DNA from: Flavobacterium terrigena
Lineage (GTDB): Bacteria > Bacteroidota > Bacteroidia > Flavobacteriales > Flavobacteriaceae
NCBI RefSeq assembly: GCF_900108955.1
Contig: NZ_FNYA01000007.1
Coordinates: forward strand, 62,001-126,000
Reading direction: 5' to 3'
DNA: 64,000 nucleotides
In this document: piece by piece, positions 42,011 to 52,155 of the stretch
Layout of the letters: each line of letters opens with the position of its first letter
How positions within the stretch are numbered: the first letter of the stretch is position 1
Notes under the pieces: generated by a model
Databases searched by the model: none
Seen by the model: only the letters and a program-made list of their open reading frames with translations
Told to the model about the DNA's origin: nothing
Translations under genes and position numbers: made by a program

Positions 42011-43396
42011 TTATTCTACATTGTCTAAAAACTCTTTAATTTTCCCTAAAAGGTTATTAAAGTCGTATTTTTTCTTTCTCTCCTGTGATTCTTTCAATAC
42101 TGTCGGTGTTGGTGTTGGTTTTAAATCTTCAACAACAACATCTTCAACTGGATTTTCAACAACTGGTTCTGGAGCAATTACCGCAACAGGCTCTGGTGTT
42201 TTCATTTCAATAAAAGGGGTTGCACTGTTGGTTTGATTACGTAAACTTTCCATCACTAAACCTACAGAAGTTGCATATAACGGGCTTGATAATTCTTCGC
42301 TAGAATTTCCTGCTAAATGCTCGTTCGGATAACCAATTCTGGTATCCATACCGGTAATATATTCTACTAATTGCTTAATGTGTTGTAGTTGCGAACCACC
42401 ACCTGTTAAAACAATTCCTGCAATTAATTTTTTCTTCGACTCGTCATGTCCGTATAATTTAATTTCAGCATACACTTGCTCAATAATTTCCACTACTCTC
42501 GCGTGAATAATTTTTGATAAGTTCTTTAAAGAAATCTCTTTTGGTTCACGACCTCTTAATCCAGGAATAGAAACAATTTCATTGTCTTTATTTTCACCCG
42601 GCCATGCAGATCCGAAACGTGTTTTTAATAATTCCGCTTGTTTTTCAATAATTGAACAACCTTCTTTAATATCTTCAGTAATCACATTTCCACCGAAAGG
42701 AATTACCGCAGTATGACGAATTACTCCGTTTTTAAACACGGCTAAATCTGTAGTTCCACCACCGATATCGATAAGTGCAACTCCAGCTTCTTTTTCTTCT
42801 TCACTTAAAACTGCATCCGAAGAAGCTAAGGGTTCTAAAGTCAATCCTGTTAATTCTAATCCAGCGTTTTTCACACAACGACCTAAATTTCTGATAGACG
42901 CTGCTTGACCCACTACGATATGAAAACTAGATTCTACTCTAGCACCATACATACCAACTGGTTCTAAAATTTCCGATTGCCCGTCAATTTTAAATTCTTG
43001 TGGTAATGCGTGAATAATTTCTTCACCTGGAAGCATTGATAAATTCTGAACTTGACAAGTTAATTGCTCAATATCATATTCTCCAATTACTTCTTCTGGA
43101 TTTTTTCTACTGATGTAATCGCTATGTTGAATGCTACGAATGTGTTGTCCGGCAATACCAACTACTACATCATTTATTTTGTAACCTGAATTATTTTCTG
43201 CTTCTAAAATTGCTTGTTGAATAGATTGAATAGTTTGCGTGATATTATTTACCACACCTCTATGCACGCCCAAACTCTTAGATTTTCCTACACCTAGAAT
43301 TTCTAATTTCCCGTACTCATTTTTCTTTCCGATCATTGCCACAATCTTAGTTGTACCAATATCTAATCCTACTCCAATACTTTCTTTGTTCATCAT
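42011..43396 (-). CDS. ftsA: Cell division protein FtsA
   Basis: FtsA is the actin-like protein that tethers FtsZ to the membrane. The 461-residue protein has the phosphate-1 motif VGLDIGTTKIVAMI (8-21), the SHS2 region with VVVGIAGQHI (62-71), phosphate-2 VALIDIGGGTTDLAVF (about 206-221), and adenosine motif GIVLTGGGSQL. The C-terminal part is a Pro/Val-rich linker with TPTPTVLKE, ending in an amphipathic helix (NNLLGKIKEFLDNVE) for membrane binding. The start may be the first or second Met (MMNKES). It is 8 bp downstream of ftsQ. Confidence 0.96.
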   Translation of the reverse strand: MMNKESIGVGLDIGTTKIVAMIGKKNEYGKLEILGVGKSKSLGVHRGVVNNITQTIQSIQQAILEAENNSGYKINDVVVGIAGQHIRSIQHSDYISRKNPEEVIGEYDIEQLTCQVQNLSMLPGEEIIHALPQEFKIDGQSEILEPVGMYGARVESSFHIVVGQAASIRNLGRCVKNAGLELTGLTLEPLASSDAVLSEEEKEAGVALIDIGGGTTDLAVFKNGVIRHTAVIPFGGNVITEDIKEGCSIIEKQAELLKTRFGSAWPGENKDNEIVSIPGLRGREPKEISLKNLSKIIHARVVEIIEQVYAEIKLYGHDESKKKLIAGIVLTGGGSQLQHIKQLVEYITGMDTRIGYPNEHLAGNSSEELSSPLYATSVGLVMESLRNQTNSATPFIEMKTPEPVAVIAPEPVVENPVEDVVVEDLKPTPTPTVLKESQERKKKYDFNNLLGKIKEFLDNVE

Positions 43397-43403
43397 CTAT
43401 TCT

Positions 43404-44126
43404 TTATTTTGAACACACTACCTGCTGTGTGAAAATTAAATTTATTGATTTGTACTTCCCAATTAGCGAATCTTTCGATGCGTATTGATAAAAAGCTTTA
43501 TAATTCTTAAACTTTTTTTCAATTGAAACGGGTTTGCCAAAATTAATTTCGTAATCATATTCTCTAGAAAGCATTGTCATACTCCCGTTTTTCTGAATTG
43601 TGATTGCGATGATATTCTTTTTTAAAAAATCATCTTTCTCAATAGCGCTAAAAGTTTCAATGAAACCCTTCTTAAATTCTCCTTCAATATTTCCTTGAAC
43701 AATAGGAACTCTTGACGAAAAATTATTTGACAATTGAAAAATACTGCCGTTTTTATCTACGTAAAAATTACGGTTTCCGTTAACAACTCTCGCTACAGGG
43801 GACTTTTGTAAAACTTTGGTTATTAACACTCCGTCTTCCGAGGTAAAAACCTCCGCGTTCTCGATAAAAGGCTGTCTCTTCAAGACACTTTCCAAATCTT
43901 TCAAATCTACTTTTTCTTTTTGGATTGACGAAGTGCCTCCCAAATTTTGTATTAACAAGTTATTAACCATTTCATTTGTTAAAAACATTTTGTTATCGCC
44001 CTGAAATTCAACTTGCACCTTGCTTATCTTCCTATTCTCGTTTCTGTTCTGTGTAAAAGAATACAAAAATACCACTAAGAAAAGCATCAATACTAGACGA
44101 ATATTTTGCCAATTAAACTTTTTCAT
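43404..44126 (-). CDS. ftsQ: Cell division protein FtsQ (POTRA-type)
   Basis: This 240-residue bitopic protein has an N-terminal TM (residues 8-26, LVLMLFLVVFLYSF). A periplasmic domain follows with ISKVQVEFQGDNKMFLTNEM (about 33-52) and LESVLKRQPFIENAEVFTSE (68-87), the POTRA pattern of FtsQ/DivIB. It links early and late division proteins. It is shorter than the E. coli protein and of low similarity, as usual in Bacteroidota, so context between murC and ftsA weighs strongly. It overlaps the murC end by 14 bp. Confidence 0.9.
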   Translation of the reverse strand: MKKFNWQNIRLVLMLFLVVFLYSFTQNRNENRKISKVQVEFQGDNKMFLTNEMVNNLLIQNLGGTSSIQKEKVDLKDLESVLKRQPFIENAEVFTSEDGVLITKVLQKSPVARVVNGNRNFYVDKNGSIFQLSNNFSSRVPIVQGNIEGEFKKGFIETFSAIEKDDFLKKNIIAITIQKNGSMTMLSREYDYEINFGKPVSIEKKFKNYKAFYQYASKDSLIGKYKSINLIFTQQVVCSK

Positions 44127-45462
44127 TTAGCATTTTTTTAATGTCTTTCACCATTTCTCCAATATCACCTGCGCCTATTGTTACGAACACATTAGCATCA
44201 GAATCCCTAAAGTTTGTTAATAACTCTTCTTTGGTCACCAAACGCTTATTTGGGTTATTAATTTTATTCAACAACCAAGTTGAATTTACACCTTCCATTG
44301 GCAATTCGCGAGCTGGATAAATTTCCAATAAAAGTATCTCATCAAATTGCGATAAACTTTCTGCAAAACCGTCAATAAAATCTTTTGTTCTACTAAATAA
44401 GTGTGGTTGAAAACAAGCGATTATTTTTTTGTTTGGATACAATTCTCGAACGGCTTGATGCACGGCATTTATTTCTGTTGGATGATGTGCATAATCATCA
44501 ATATATACTAATTTTTCTTCTCTAATTTGGAATGAAAAACGACGGCGAACCCCTTTGAAAGTAGCCAATGCGTTACTTATTTTTTCATTTTCTACACCGT
44601 AAGATTTCGCCATAGCGAAAGCCAATAAAGCATTCGTTAAATTATGATGTCCAGGCAATCCGAATTTTATATTTTCGATTAGTTCGTCTTTCGTTTTCAC
44701 ATCAAAAACATAAAAACCATTTTCTATTCTGATATTTTGAGCAACGTAATCAGCATCAACATTTACCGCAATTGTATTTCCTTCTAAAGGCAAACCTTTG
44801 ATGATAAATAAATTTTCTGCTGGCACTTTGTTTGCAAATTCTCTGAACGATTCTTCAATAGCCGCCACATCACCATAAATATCTAAATGATCTGCATCCA
44901 TTGATGTAACACAAGATAAATTTGGATGTAAATGCAAGAATGAACGATCAAATTCGTCAGCTTCAACTACTGTAACTGTTTTTCCTGAACCAATTAAATT
45001 CGTATTATAACCTTCAACAATTCCGCCTAAAAATGCCGTAACATCTACACCGCTTTCATACAAAACATGACCTAAAATACTAGAAGTTGTAGTTTTTCCG
45101 TGTGTTCCAGCAACTGCGAAACAGAAAGTATCTTTTGTGATAATACCTAAAACTTCGGCACGTTTTTTAACTGTAAAACCTTCGTTTAGAAAGTAATTCC
45201 ATTCCGAATGATTTTTAGGAACTGCAGGCGTAATAACCACTAAAGTATTCTCTGTATTTTTAAAACTATCATCAATCAAATTCACATCATCTTCAAAATG
45301 AATTTTGATTCCATTTTCTTGTAACTCGGCCGTTAATTGCGTTTCAGTTTTATCGTAACCTGCTACGTTTTTTCCAATGTATTGAAAATAACGCGCCAAA
45401 GCACTCATCCCGATTCCTCCGATGCCAATAAAATAGACGTTATGTATTTGATTTAGGTTCAT
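44113..45462 (-). CDS. murC: UDP-N-acetylmuramate--L-alanine ligase
   Basis: MurC adds L-Ala to UDP-MurNAc, the first cytoplasmic step of the stem peptide. The 449-residue protein shows YFIGIGGIGMSALARYF (10-26), the P-loop VAGTHGKTTTSS (about 117-128), LGGIVEGYNTNLIGSGKTVT, and a C-terminal domain with IDDYAHHPTEINA (about 323-335). It is of typical length. It is separated by 52 bp from murG upstream; that gap holds a repeat relic at 45491-45511. Confidence 0.96.
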   Translation of the reverse strand: MNLNQIHNVYFIGIGGIGMSALARYFQYIGKNVAGYDKTETQLTAELQENGIKIHFEDDVNLIDDSFKNTENTLVVITPAVPKNHSEWNYFLNEGFTVKKRAEVLGIITKDTFCFAVAGTHGKTTTSSILGHVLYESGVDVTAFLGGIVEGYNTNLIGSGKTVTVVEADEFDRSFLHLHPNLSCVTSMDADHLDIYGDVAAIEESFREFANKVPAENLFIIKGLPLEGNTIAVNVDADYVAQNIRIENGFYVFDVKTKDELIENIKFGLPGHHNLTNALLAFAMAKSYGVENEKISNALATFKGVRRRFSFQIREEKLVYIDDYAHHPTEINAVHQAVRELYPNKKIIACFQPHLFSRTKDFIDGFAESLSQFDEILLLEIYPARELPMEGVNSTWLLNKINNPNKRLVTKEELLTNFRDSDANVFVTIGAGDIGEMVKDIKKMLNEKV

Positions 45463-45490
45463 TTTTAAGTCAGTATTTTCGCCATGAAGA

Positions 45491-45511
45491 CGCTAAGTCA
45501 CTAAGAACTTT
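45491..45511. repeat. Relic of interspersed repeat between murC and murG
   Basis: GCCATGAAGACGCTAAGTCACTAAG (about 45481-45505) has the same style as the flanks of GxxExxY insertions and of the element at 31417-31542 (GCCA-cGAA-nnCACnAA). No gene is present. It may be the scar of such an insertion. The similarity is only partial. Confidence 0.35.
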
Positions 45512-45514
45512 ATA

Positions 45515-46603
45515 TTATTTTATTAACTTTTTTATTTCTTCTACGATATCTTTTGTAGCATTTGGTAAGGCTAACTTTTTGATATTCTCTATTAAGCTTT
45601 CTTGTTTTCCATTGTCTTTTGCTAAAGCTTCAAAAACAAGATTAAATTCTGATTCTAAGTCGGATTCTTTAATCATAACAGCACCACCTTTATCAACAAT
45701 TGCTTTGGCGTTTTTAGCTTGATGATCATCAGAAACATTTGGCGATGGAATAAAAATAACAGGTTTACCCACGATACATAATTCGGAAACAGAAGAAGCT
45801 CCTGAACGAGAAATTACGATATCTGCAGCGGCATAAACCAAATCCATTCTATCAATAAATGCGGTAACTTGAACATTCTCTTTTTCGCTATATTTCGAAT
45901 AATCAATTAAATAATGTTTTCCACATTGCCAAATAATTTGAAACCCAAGTCCGGTTAAAAAATCTAAATCTTTTTCAATTAATTGATTTAATCTTCTAGC
46001 ACCTAAACTTCCACCTAAAATTAAAAGTGTTTTTTTATTGGCATCTAAATTAAAATGCGAAATGGCTTCGTCTTTTTTACTGGTAACATCAATTAAATCT
46101 TGGCGAACAGGATTTCCTGTTAACACCATTTTATTTTTAGGAAAAAAGCGTTCTAAATTTTCATAAGCCACACAAATGACATTGGCTTTTTTAGCTAATA
46201 ATTTATTCGTAATTCCAGGAAATGAATTTTGCTCTTGAATTACCGTTGGAATTTTTAACATTGCAGCCACTTTAAGCACAGCTCCACTTGCAAAACCACC
46301 AGTCCCGATAACTGCATCTGGTCTGAATTTTTGCAGAATTGAATATGACTTCATCAGACTTGACAAAAGTTTTACTGGAAACATAGCATTTTGAAGCGTT
46401 ACTTTTCGGTGTAAACCAGAAATCCAAAGCCCTTCAATTTTATAACCTGCTAGTGGTACTTTTTGCATTTCCATTTTATCTTTTGCACCTACAAATAAAA
46501 ATTCAGCGTCAGGAAATTGCGCTTTCAATTCGTTTGCAATAGCAATTGCTGGATAAATATGTCCACCTGTTCCACCTCCACTAATTATAAATCGTTTTCC
46601 CAT
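45515..46603 (-). CDS. murG: UDP-N-acetylglucosamine--N-acetylmuramyl-(pentapeptide) pyrophosphoryl-undecaprenol GlcNAc transferase
   Basis: MurG makes lipid II from lipid I at the cytoplasmic face of the inner membrane. The 362-residue GT-B enzyme has [17 protein letters not shown] (7-23), [14 protein letters not shown] (101-114), [15 protein letters not shown], and the UDP-GlcNAc binding region [11 protein letters not shown] and [12 protein letters not shown]. It starts 1 bp before the ftsW stop (shared base 46603), indicating coupling. Confidence 0.97.
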   Translation of the reverse strand: MGKRFIISGGGTGGHIYPAIAIANELKAQFPDAEFLFVGAKDKMEMQKVPLAGYKIEGLWISGLHRKVTLQNAMFPVKLLSSLMKSYSILQKFRPDAVIGTGGFASGAVLKVAAMLKIPTVIQEQNSFPGITNKLLAKKANVICVAYENLERFFPKNKMVLTGNPVRQDLIDVTSKKDEAISHFNLDANKKTLLILGGSLGARRLNQLIEKDLDFLTGLGFQIIWQCGKHYLIDYSKYSEKENVQVTAFIDRMDLVYAAADIVISRSGASSVSELCIVGKPVIFIPSPNVSDDHQAKNAKAIVDKGGAVMIKESDLESEFNLVFEALAKDNGKQESLIENIKKLALPNATKDIVEEIKKLIK

Positions 46604-47985
46604 TACTTTTTATTTAAAACCGCGTTCATTGGGTTTTGCCCATTTACTAAACTATCACCTTCGTTATCCAATTCGTTCTCTTGTTTTAAAGATTCACGAA
46701 TGGAGTATTTCATATCATTAACTTTCTGTTCTTCTTCTGAAATTGATTCTGTTGCATGTTCTGCATTCATTACAGAAACCTCTCTTTCAATAATTCGTTG
46801 TAAAGCCGCTTCTCTATCTTGTAAATCTTTTAAATCGGCAGCAATTTCATCTTCTCTTTTCGTTACACTTAGAATAATTCCTAGCGATAAACATGTCATC
46901 CAAACGGAAGTTCCTCCACTACTAATTAACGGCAATGGCTGACCTGTAACTGGAAGCAATTCTACTGCAACACCCATATTAATTAAGGCTTGAATGATTA
47001 TTGGAAAACCGAGACCAATGATGAGTAATTTTCCAAACATGTTTGTTGTTTTGTTCGCTCGTATTAGAAACCTAAAAAACAACAACATGTAGAAAAAAAC
47101 TAAAAGATATCCACCAATTAGTCCGTATTCTTCAATGATAATAGCAAAAATAAAATCGGAAGAAGATTGTGGCAAAAAGTTTTTCTGAATACTTTTCCCT
47201 GGTCCAACTCCATTAATTTTTCCAACAGCGATAGCAATTTTCGCATTTTCAATTTGGTATTTATCTTCGTCTGGTTTATCCGTTGTAAAATTTTCAATTC
47301 GGCTTACCCAAGTATTTACACGGCTAAATGCTTTTTTCTCAGGAAAAGCTTTTGCTAATAAAAAGAATAAGGCTAAAAACGCAAATCCGCTGGCTAATAT
47401 TATCGCTAAATATTTTAATGGATATTGTCCGATAAATAACAACATACAAACCATTGCAAACATTAATGCTGTAGTTGAAAAGTTGGATGGTAACACACAA
47501 ACCAAAACAGCGCCAACTGGAATCCAAATTTTCACAAATGAATCTTGAAAAGTATACGTTCCTTCATTCAATTTCGTAAGTGTTCTTGCTACATAAACCA
47601 TTAACACTGTAAATGCCAATGTTGATGGCTGAAATGATAAATTCACAAAAGGAATAGTTAACCATCGACTCGCATTCGCTCCACCAATTGTTTTCCCTTG
47701 TAACAAAGTAAAAAGTAGCGCTGGGATAATTAACCAAATAGCAAAAATGGAATATTTTTTAAATCTTTCGAAAGGTAATTTATGTACAAAATACACGATA
47801 ACCATTCCGATAGAAAGATGCGTTAAATGCTTCAATAAAAGTTTAAAAGTAGAACCAGTTCCATTTCCAACGGTGTACACTAAATTTGTAGCTGCACTAT
47901 ACACCGGCAAAAAAGAAGCTAAGGCTAGTAAAAAAATTACCGCCCATATTGTTTTGTCTCCTTTAAGATACTTTAGTTTGTTCAT
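46603..47985 (-). CDS. ftsW: Septal peptidoglycan glycosyltransferase FtsW
   Basis: FtsW polymerises lipid II at the septum together with FtsI. The 460-residue SEDS protein has about ten TM helices, the segment [20 protein letters not shown] (112-131), [20 protein letters not shown] (240s-260s), [15 protein letters not shown] and [16 protein letters not shown] (about 350), all typical of FtsW/RodA. Beside ftsI and murG it is FtsW rather than RodA. The last 80 residues are a charged, probably disordered tail, longer than in E. coli. Confidence 0.95.
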   Translation of the reverse strand: MNKLKYLKGDKTIWAVIFLLALASFLPVYSAATNLVYTVGNGTGSTFKLLLKHLTHLSIGMVIVYFVHKLPFERFKKYSIFAIWLIIPALLFTLLQGKTIGGANASRWLTIPFVNLSFQPSTLAFTVLMVYVARTLTKLNEGTYTFQDSFVKIWIPVGAVLVCVLPSNFSTTALMFAMVCMLLFIGQYPLKYLAIILASGFAFLALFFLLAKAFPEKKAFSRVNTWVSRIENFTTDKPDEDKYQIENAKIAIAVGKINGVGPGKSIQKNFLPQSSSDFIFAIIIEEYGLIGGYLLVFFYMLLFFRFLIRANKTTNMFGKLLIIGLGFPIIIQALINMGVAVELLPVTGQPLPLISSGGTSVWMTCLSLGIILSVTKREDEIAADLKDLQDREAALQRIIEREVSVMNAEHATESISEEEQKVNDMKYSIRESLKQENELDNEGDSLVNGQNPMNAVLNKK

Positions 47986-47997
47986 TTTTTATTAATT

Positions 47998-48046
47998 GTT
48001 CTCGATACATTCCGAATCATAAATTCATCGAAACACTCGAACTGAC
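47998..48046. repeat. Imperfect palindromic intergenic sequence between ftsW and murD
   Basis: GTTCTCGATACATTCC (from 47998) and the facing ATCGAAACACTCGAAC form a partly self-complementary sequence. There is no coding content. It looks like a member of a dispersed repeat family. Confidence 0.3.
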
Positions 48047-48050
48047 GTTT

Positions 48051-49385
48051 TTATAAATTTTGTACGGCTTGTTTGAACTGACGACCTCTGTCTTCATAAT
48101 TTTCAAACAAATCAAAACTGGCACAAGCAGGAGAAAGCAGAACTGTATCACCTTTTTCAGCCATTTTACTTGCGATTTTTACTGCTTCAGACATAGAAGT
48201 TGTTTCTACAAACATTTCCACTAAACCTTCGAATTTTTCTGCTAACTTTTTATTATCAACCCCTAAACAGATAATTCCTTTAACTTTTTCGCGAACCAAA
48301 GCCATTAATTCATCATAATCATTTCCTTTATCAACACCTCCAACAATCCAAACAGTTGGCGTATTCATACTATCTAAAGCAAAGAATGTAGCATTTACAT
48401 TTGTTGCTTTTGAATCATTAATATACTGAACGTTGTTAATTTTCAATACTTTTTCTAATCTATGCTCTGCACCTTGAAAATTAGTTAAGCTTTCTCTGAT
48501 AGTCGCTTTTCTAATATTCATTAATTGTGCTACTGTTGTTGCAGCCATAGCGTTCTTAACGTTATGTTTTCCTTCTAAAGCAAGTTGATTGATTGGCATA
48601 ATAAAATTTTCGTCGTTTAGGTTGATATTGATTTCGTTGTTGTCTGTAATACTTCCGCCTTCATCTAATTTTTTCGTAATTGAAAAAGGCACTTTGTTTG
48701 CTTTTATTTTATTGTTGGCTAACCAATTTGTTATGGCTTCGTCATCATCATCGTATATTAAATAATCATCTTCTGTTTGATTCATTGTTACTCTGAACTT
48801 TGAATCTATATATAAATTGTAATCGTAATTATATCGGTCTAAATGATCTGGGCTGATATTCGTAATTATGGCAATATCTGGCTTGTAATTTATGATTCCG
48901 TCTAACTGAAAACTACTTAATTCTAAGACATAGCAATCGTGCTTATTTTCGGCCACTTGCCAAGCAAAACTTTTACCAATATTTCCTGCTAAGCCTACAT
49001 TTAAACCACCTTGTTTTAGTAAATGATAGGTTAACAAAGTGGTAGTCGTTTTTCCGTTACTTCCTGTAATTCCGATTGTTGTTGCAGTTGTGAAAGGCGC
49101 CGCAAATTCAATTTCTGAAATCACTGGAATCTTTTTTTCAATTAACTTCTGAACAATTGGCGATTTCTCTGGAATACCTGGACTTTTCATTACCACATCG
49201 GCATTCAGAATTAATTCTTCTGTATGCTTTTGATCTTCCCAATCAATTTTATTTATCGTAAGAACTTCTTTATAATTTTCTTTAATTTTACCGAAATCAG
49301 ACACAAAAACATCGTATCCTTTTTTCTTTCCAAGAATAGCGGTTCCTACACCACTTTCTCCTCCGCCTAATACTACTAACCTCAT
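48051..49385 (-). CDS. murD: UDP-N-acetylmuramoylalanine--D-glutamate ligase
   Basis: MurD adds D-Glu to UDP-MurNAc-L-Ala. The 444-residue protein has an N-terminal Rossmann start (RLVVLGGGESGVGTAILGKK, 2-21), the P-loop GITGSNGKTTTT (about 108-119), ISPDHLDRYNYDYN and a C-terminal YINDSKATNVNAT (about 324-336), the diagnostic MurD motif. Length is normal. A 14-bp tandem repeat lies just upstream (49392-49426). It is 47 bp downstream of mraY. Confidence 0.97.
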   Translation of the reverse strand: MRLVVLGGGESGVGTAILGKKKGYDVFVSDFGKIKENYKEVLTINKIDWEDQKHTEELILNADVVMKSPGIPEKSPIVQKLIEKKIPVISEIEFAAPFTTATTIGITGSNGKTTTTLLTYHLLKQGGLNVGLAGNIGKSFAWQVAENKHDCYVLELSSFQLDGIINYKPDIAIITNISPDHLDRYNYDYNLYIDSKFRVTMNQTEDDYLIYDDDDEAITNWLANNKIKANKVPFSITKKLDEGGSITDNNEININLNDENFIMPINQLALEGKHNVKNAMAATTVAQLMNIRKATIRESLTNFQGAEHRLEKVLKINNVQYINDSKATNVNATFFALDSMNTPTVWIVGGVDKGNDYDELMALVREKVKGIICLGVDNKKLAEKFEGLVEMFVETTSMSEAVKIASKMAEKGDTVLLSPACASFDLFENYEDRGRQFKQAVQNL

Positions 49386-49391
49386 TTTCTA

Positions 49392-49426
49392 TTTACGATT
49401 TACGATTAATGATTTACGATTAATGA
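49392..49426. repeat. 14-bp tandem repeat between mraY and murD
   Basis: TTTACGATTAATGA occurs at 49399-49412 and 49413-49426, with a 7-base partial copy at 49392-49398. It is within the 47-bp gap. Confidence 0.7.
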
Positions 49427-49432
49427 TTTCCA

Positions 49433-50653
49433 TTAACGTAGTTTTAATGATACTAGTGAGAAAATTGCCAAAATAATTGCTACAATCCAGAAACGGGTTA
49501 CGATTTTACTTTCGTGATATCCTTTTTTCTGGTAATGATGATGTAATGGCGACATTAAGAAAATACGACGCCCTTCACCGAATTTCTTTTTCGTATATTT
49601 AAAATAAGCGACTTGTAAAACCACAGAAAAGTTTTCCGCTAAGAAAATTCCACATAAAACAGGAATCATTAATTCTTTACGAACTGCGATGGCGATTACT
49701 GCGATAATTCCACCAATAGTTAAACTTCCAGTATCACCCATAAAAACCGTCGCTGGATATGTGTTGTACCACAAGAAACCGATTAATGCTCCTACGAAAG
49801 CTGCAATATAAATGGTCATTTCTCCCGAATTTGGGATATACATAATATTCAAATAGTTTGAAAAAATGATGTTACCAGAAACGAATGTAAAAATACCTAA
49901 AACCAAAACCGATATGGCTGAAGTTCCTGCGGCTAAACCATCAATACCGTCAGTTAAATTCGCACCATTTGAAACCGCTGTTATAATAAAAATTACAACT
50001 GGAATAAAAATTAACCAAGCCCAATTTTTGTAATCGTCACCCATGAATGATAACAATTCAGCATAATCGAAAGTATTATTTTTTACGAATGGAATTGTTG
50101 TTTCCATTGATTTCACTTCTTGAGAAGTAGACTTAACAACCGTTTCAATTCCTTGTTTTTTAAGAACCACATCTTCTTTTATTGTTACACTTGGACTGAA
50201 ATATAAAGTCGCACCAACAATAATTCCTAAACCAATTTGCCCAATAACTTTGAATCTTCCTTTTAAACCATCTTTATCTTTTTTGAAAATTTTGATATAA
50301 TCATCTAAGAAACCAATACTTCCCATCCAAACCGTAGTTACCAAAAGTAAAATGATGTAAATATTATCCAACTTCGCCAATAATAACACTGGAACTAACG
50401 TAGCCAAAATAATAATTAATCCACCCATTGTTGGTGTTCCTGCTTTTTGTACTTGACCATCTAAACCTAACTCACGAACTGTTTCACCAACTTGTTTGTT
50501 TCTTAAATAAGCGATGATTCTTTTACCATAAATTGTAGAAATTAGCAACGATAATATAACTGCCATTCCCGAACGGAAAGTGATATATTGAAACAAACCT
50601 GCTCCTGGCAAATTGTACGCTTCGTCTAGGTATTTAAAAATGTAGTATAACAT
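49433..50653 (-). CDS. mraY: Phospho-N-acetylmuramoyl-pentapeptide transferase
   Basis: MraY transfers phospho-MurNAc-pentapeptide to undecaprenyl phosphate (lipid I) in the inner membrane. The 406-residue polytopic protein carries [12 protein letters not shown] (72-83), [20 protein letters not shown] (112-131), [15 protein letters not shown] (about 232-246) with catalytic Asp, and [13 protein letters not shown] with the HHH motif. Compared with E. coli (360 aa) it has an extra ~50-residue extracytoplasmic insert (about 155-210), usual in Bacteroidota. Confidence 0.97.
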   Translation of the reverse strand: MLYYIFKYLDEAYNLPGAGLFQYITFRSGMAVILSLLISTIYGKRIIAYLRNKQVGETVRELGLDGQVQKAGTPTMGGLIIILATLVPVLLLAKLDNIYIILLLVTTVWMGSIGFLDDYIKIFKKDKDGLKGRFKVIGQIGLGIIVGATLYFSPSVTIKEDVVLKKQGIETVVKSTSQEVKSMETTIPFVKNNTFDYAELLSFMGDDYKNWAWLIFIPVVIFIITAVSNGANLTDGIDGLAAGTSAISVLVLGIFTFVSGNIIFSNYLNIMYIPNSGEMTIYIAAFVGALIGFLWYNTYPATVFMGDTGSLTIGGIIAVIAIAVRKELMIPVLCGIFLAENFSVVLQVAYFKYTKKKFGEGRRIFLMSPLHHHYQKKGYHESKIVTRFWIVAIILAIFSLVSLKLR

Positions 50654-50691
50654 AGTCTAATGGTTTATAATTATAGAAAACTGTAAACTGA

Positions 50692-52155
50692 TTACTTTTC
50701 TAATTGTTTTAATAATTCTTGTACGATTTGCATGTCATCAAAATCATGACGCACTCCGTTTATTTCTTGATAGGTTTCATGACCTTTTCCTGCAATCAAA
50801 ATAATATCACCAGGATTTGCCATTTGACACGCTGTTTTTATCGCTTGTTTTCTATCTAAAATTGAAATTGTTTTTTTAAAATTCTGACCTTCCACTCCAG
50901 CTTCCATTTCTTCAATAATCGTTTGAGGATTTTCAGTTCTTGGATTGTCTGCTGTAAAAATGGCTTTGTCGCTTAATGAAGCTGCGATGTTTGCCATAAT
51001 TGGTCTTTTTGTTTTATCTCTATCGCCACCACAACCTACAATTGTAATTAATTGTTCATTTTTAGTACGAATATCTTCAATCGTTTTTAGTACATTTTCT
51101 AAAGCATCTGGTGTGTGTGCATAATCTACAATAGCAGTAATTTTAGAATCGGAAATGATAAATTGAAAACGTCCTGAAACACTTTCTAATTCTGATAATA
51201 AGCGTAAAGCTTCATTGCTTTCAATTCCTAATTCTAAAGCTACTCCATAAATTGCTAATAAATTGTACGCGTTGAATGAACCGATTAATTTCGTCCAAAC
51301 CTCATCATTATTAATTTTCAGCACCAATCCTGATAATTGATTTTCTAAAACTTGTGCTTTAAAATCGGCATATGTTTTTAAAGCATACGTTCTTTTTCTG
51401 GCAACTGTATTTTGAAGCATTACTACTCCATTTTTATCATCAACATTTGTAATTGCAAAAGCCGATTTTGGTAAATTATCGAAAAATGATTTTTTTACAT
51501 CTCGGTATTCCGCAAACGTATCATGATAATCTAAATGATCATGCGACAAATTGGTAAACACACCGCCTTCAAAATGTAACGATTCTATTCTCTTTTGGTG
51601 AATTCCATGTGAAGAAACTTCCATAAAACAGAATTCGCAACCAACCTCAACCATCTCATCTAAATACTGATTGATTGTTAATGAATCTGGAGTTGTGTGA
51701 GTCGCTTTATATTCGGTTTCATCAACCATGATTTTCACGGTAGATAATAAACCAACTTTATAACCTGCTTTTTTGAACATTTGGAACAACAACGAAGCAA
51801 TTGTAGTTTTTCCGTTCGTTCCGGTAATCCCAATTAATTTTAATTTTTGAGAAGGATTGTTATAATAATTTGCTGCTAAATACGATAAAGCTTGATTTGA
51901 ATTCTGAACTTTTACGTAAGTGATATTTTCTAATAAAGTGGCTGGTAAATCTTCACAAACCACAACGGAAGCTCCTAACGAAATGGCTTTATCAATAAAT
52001 TGATGACCATCAGAAAGCGAACCTTTTATAGCTACAAAAACATCGTTATTAGAAACTTTTCTAGAATCAAACTCAATTTTATTAATAGCCAAATCGGTTG
52101 AACCGTGAACCGCTTCAATAGTAACTTTATATAATATGTCTTTTAATATGCTCAC
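50692..52155 (-). CDS. murE: UDP-N-acetylmuramoyl-tripeptide synthetase MurE (meso-DAP adding)
   Basis: MurE adds the third amino acid, here very likely meso-diaminopimelate. The 487-residue protein contains VHGSTDLAINKIEFDSRKVS (15-34), the P-loop GITGTNGKTTIASL (about 109-122), THTTPDSLTINQYL, CFMEVSSHGIHQKR and the C-terminal DNPRTENPQTI (about 409-419). The DNPR motif is the marker of meso-DAP specificity. It overlaps the ftsI stop by 4 bp (52152-52155). Confidence 0.96.
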   Translation of the reverse strand: MSILKDILYKVTIEAVHGSTDLAINKIEFDSRKVSNNDVFVAIKGSLSDGHQFIDKAISLGASVVVCEDLPATLLENITYVKVQNSNQALSYLAANYYNNPSQKLKLIGITGTNGKTTIASLLFQMFKKAGYKVGLLSTVKIMVDETEYKATHTTPDSLTINQYLDEMVEVGCEFCFMEVSSHGIHQKRIESLHFEGGVFTNLSHDHLDYHDTFAEYRDVKKSFFDNLPKSAFAITNVDDKNGVVMLQNTVARKRTYALKTYADFKAQVLENQLSGLVLKINNDEVWTKLIGSFNAYNLLAIYGVALELGIESNEALRLLSELESVSGRFQFIISDSKITAIVDYAHTPDALENVLKTIEDIRTKNEQLITIVGCGGDRDKTKRPIMANIAASLSDKAIFTADNPRTENPQTIIEEMEAGVEGQNFKKTISILDRKQAIKTACQMANPGDIILIAGKGHETYQEINGVRHDFDDMQIVQELLKQLEK

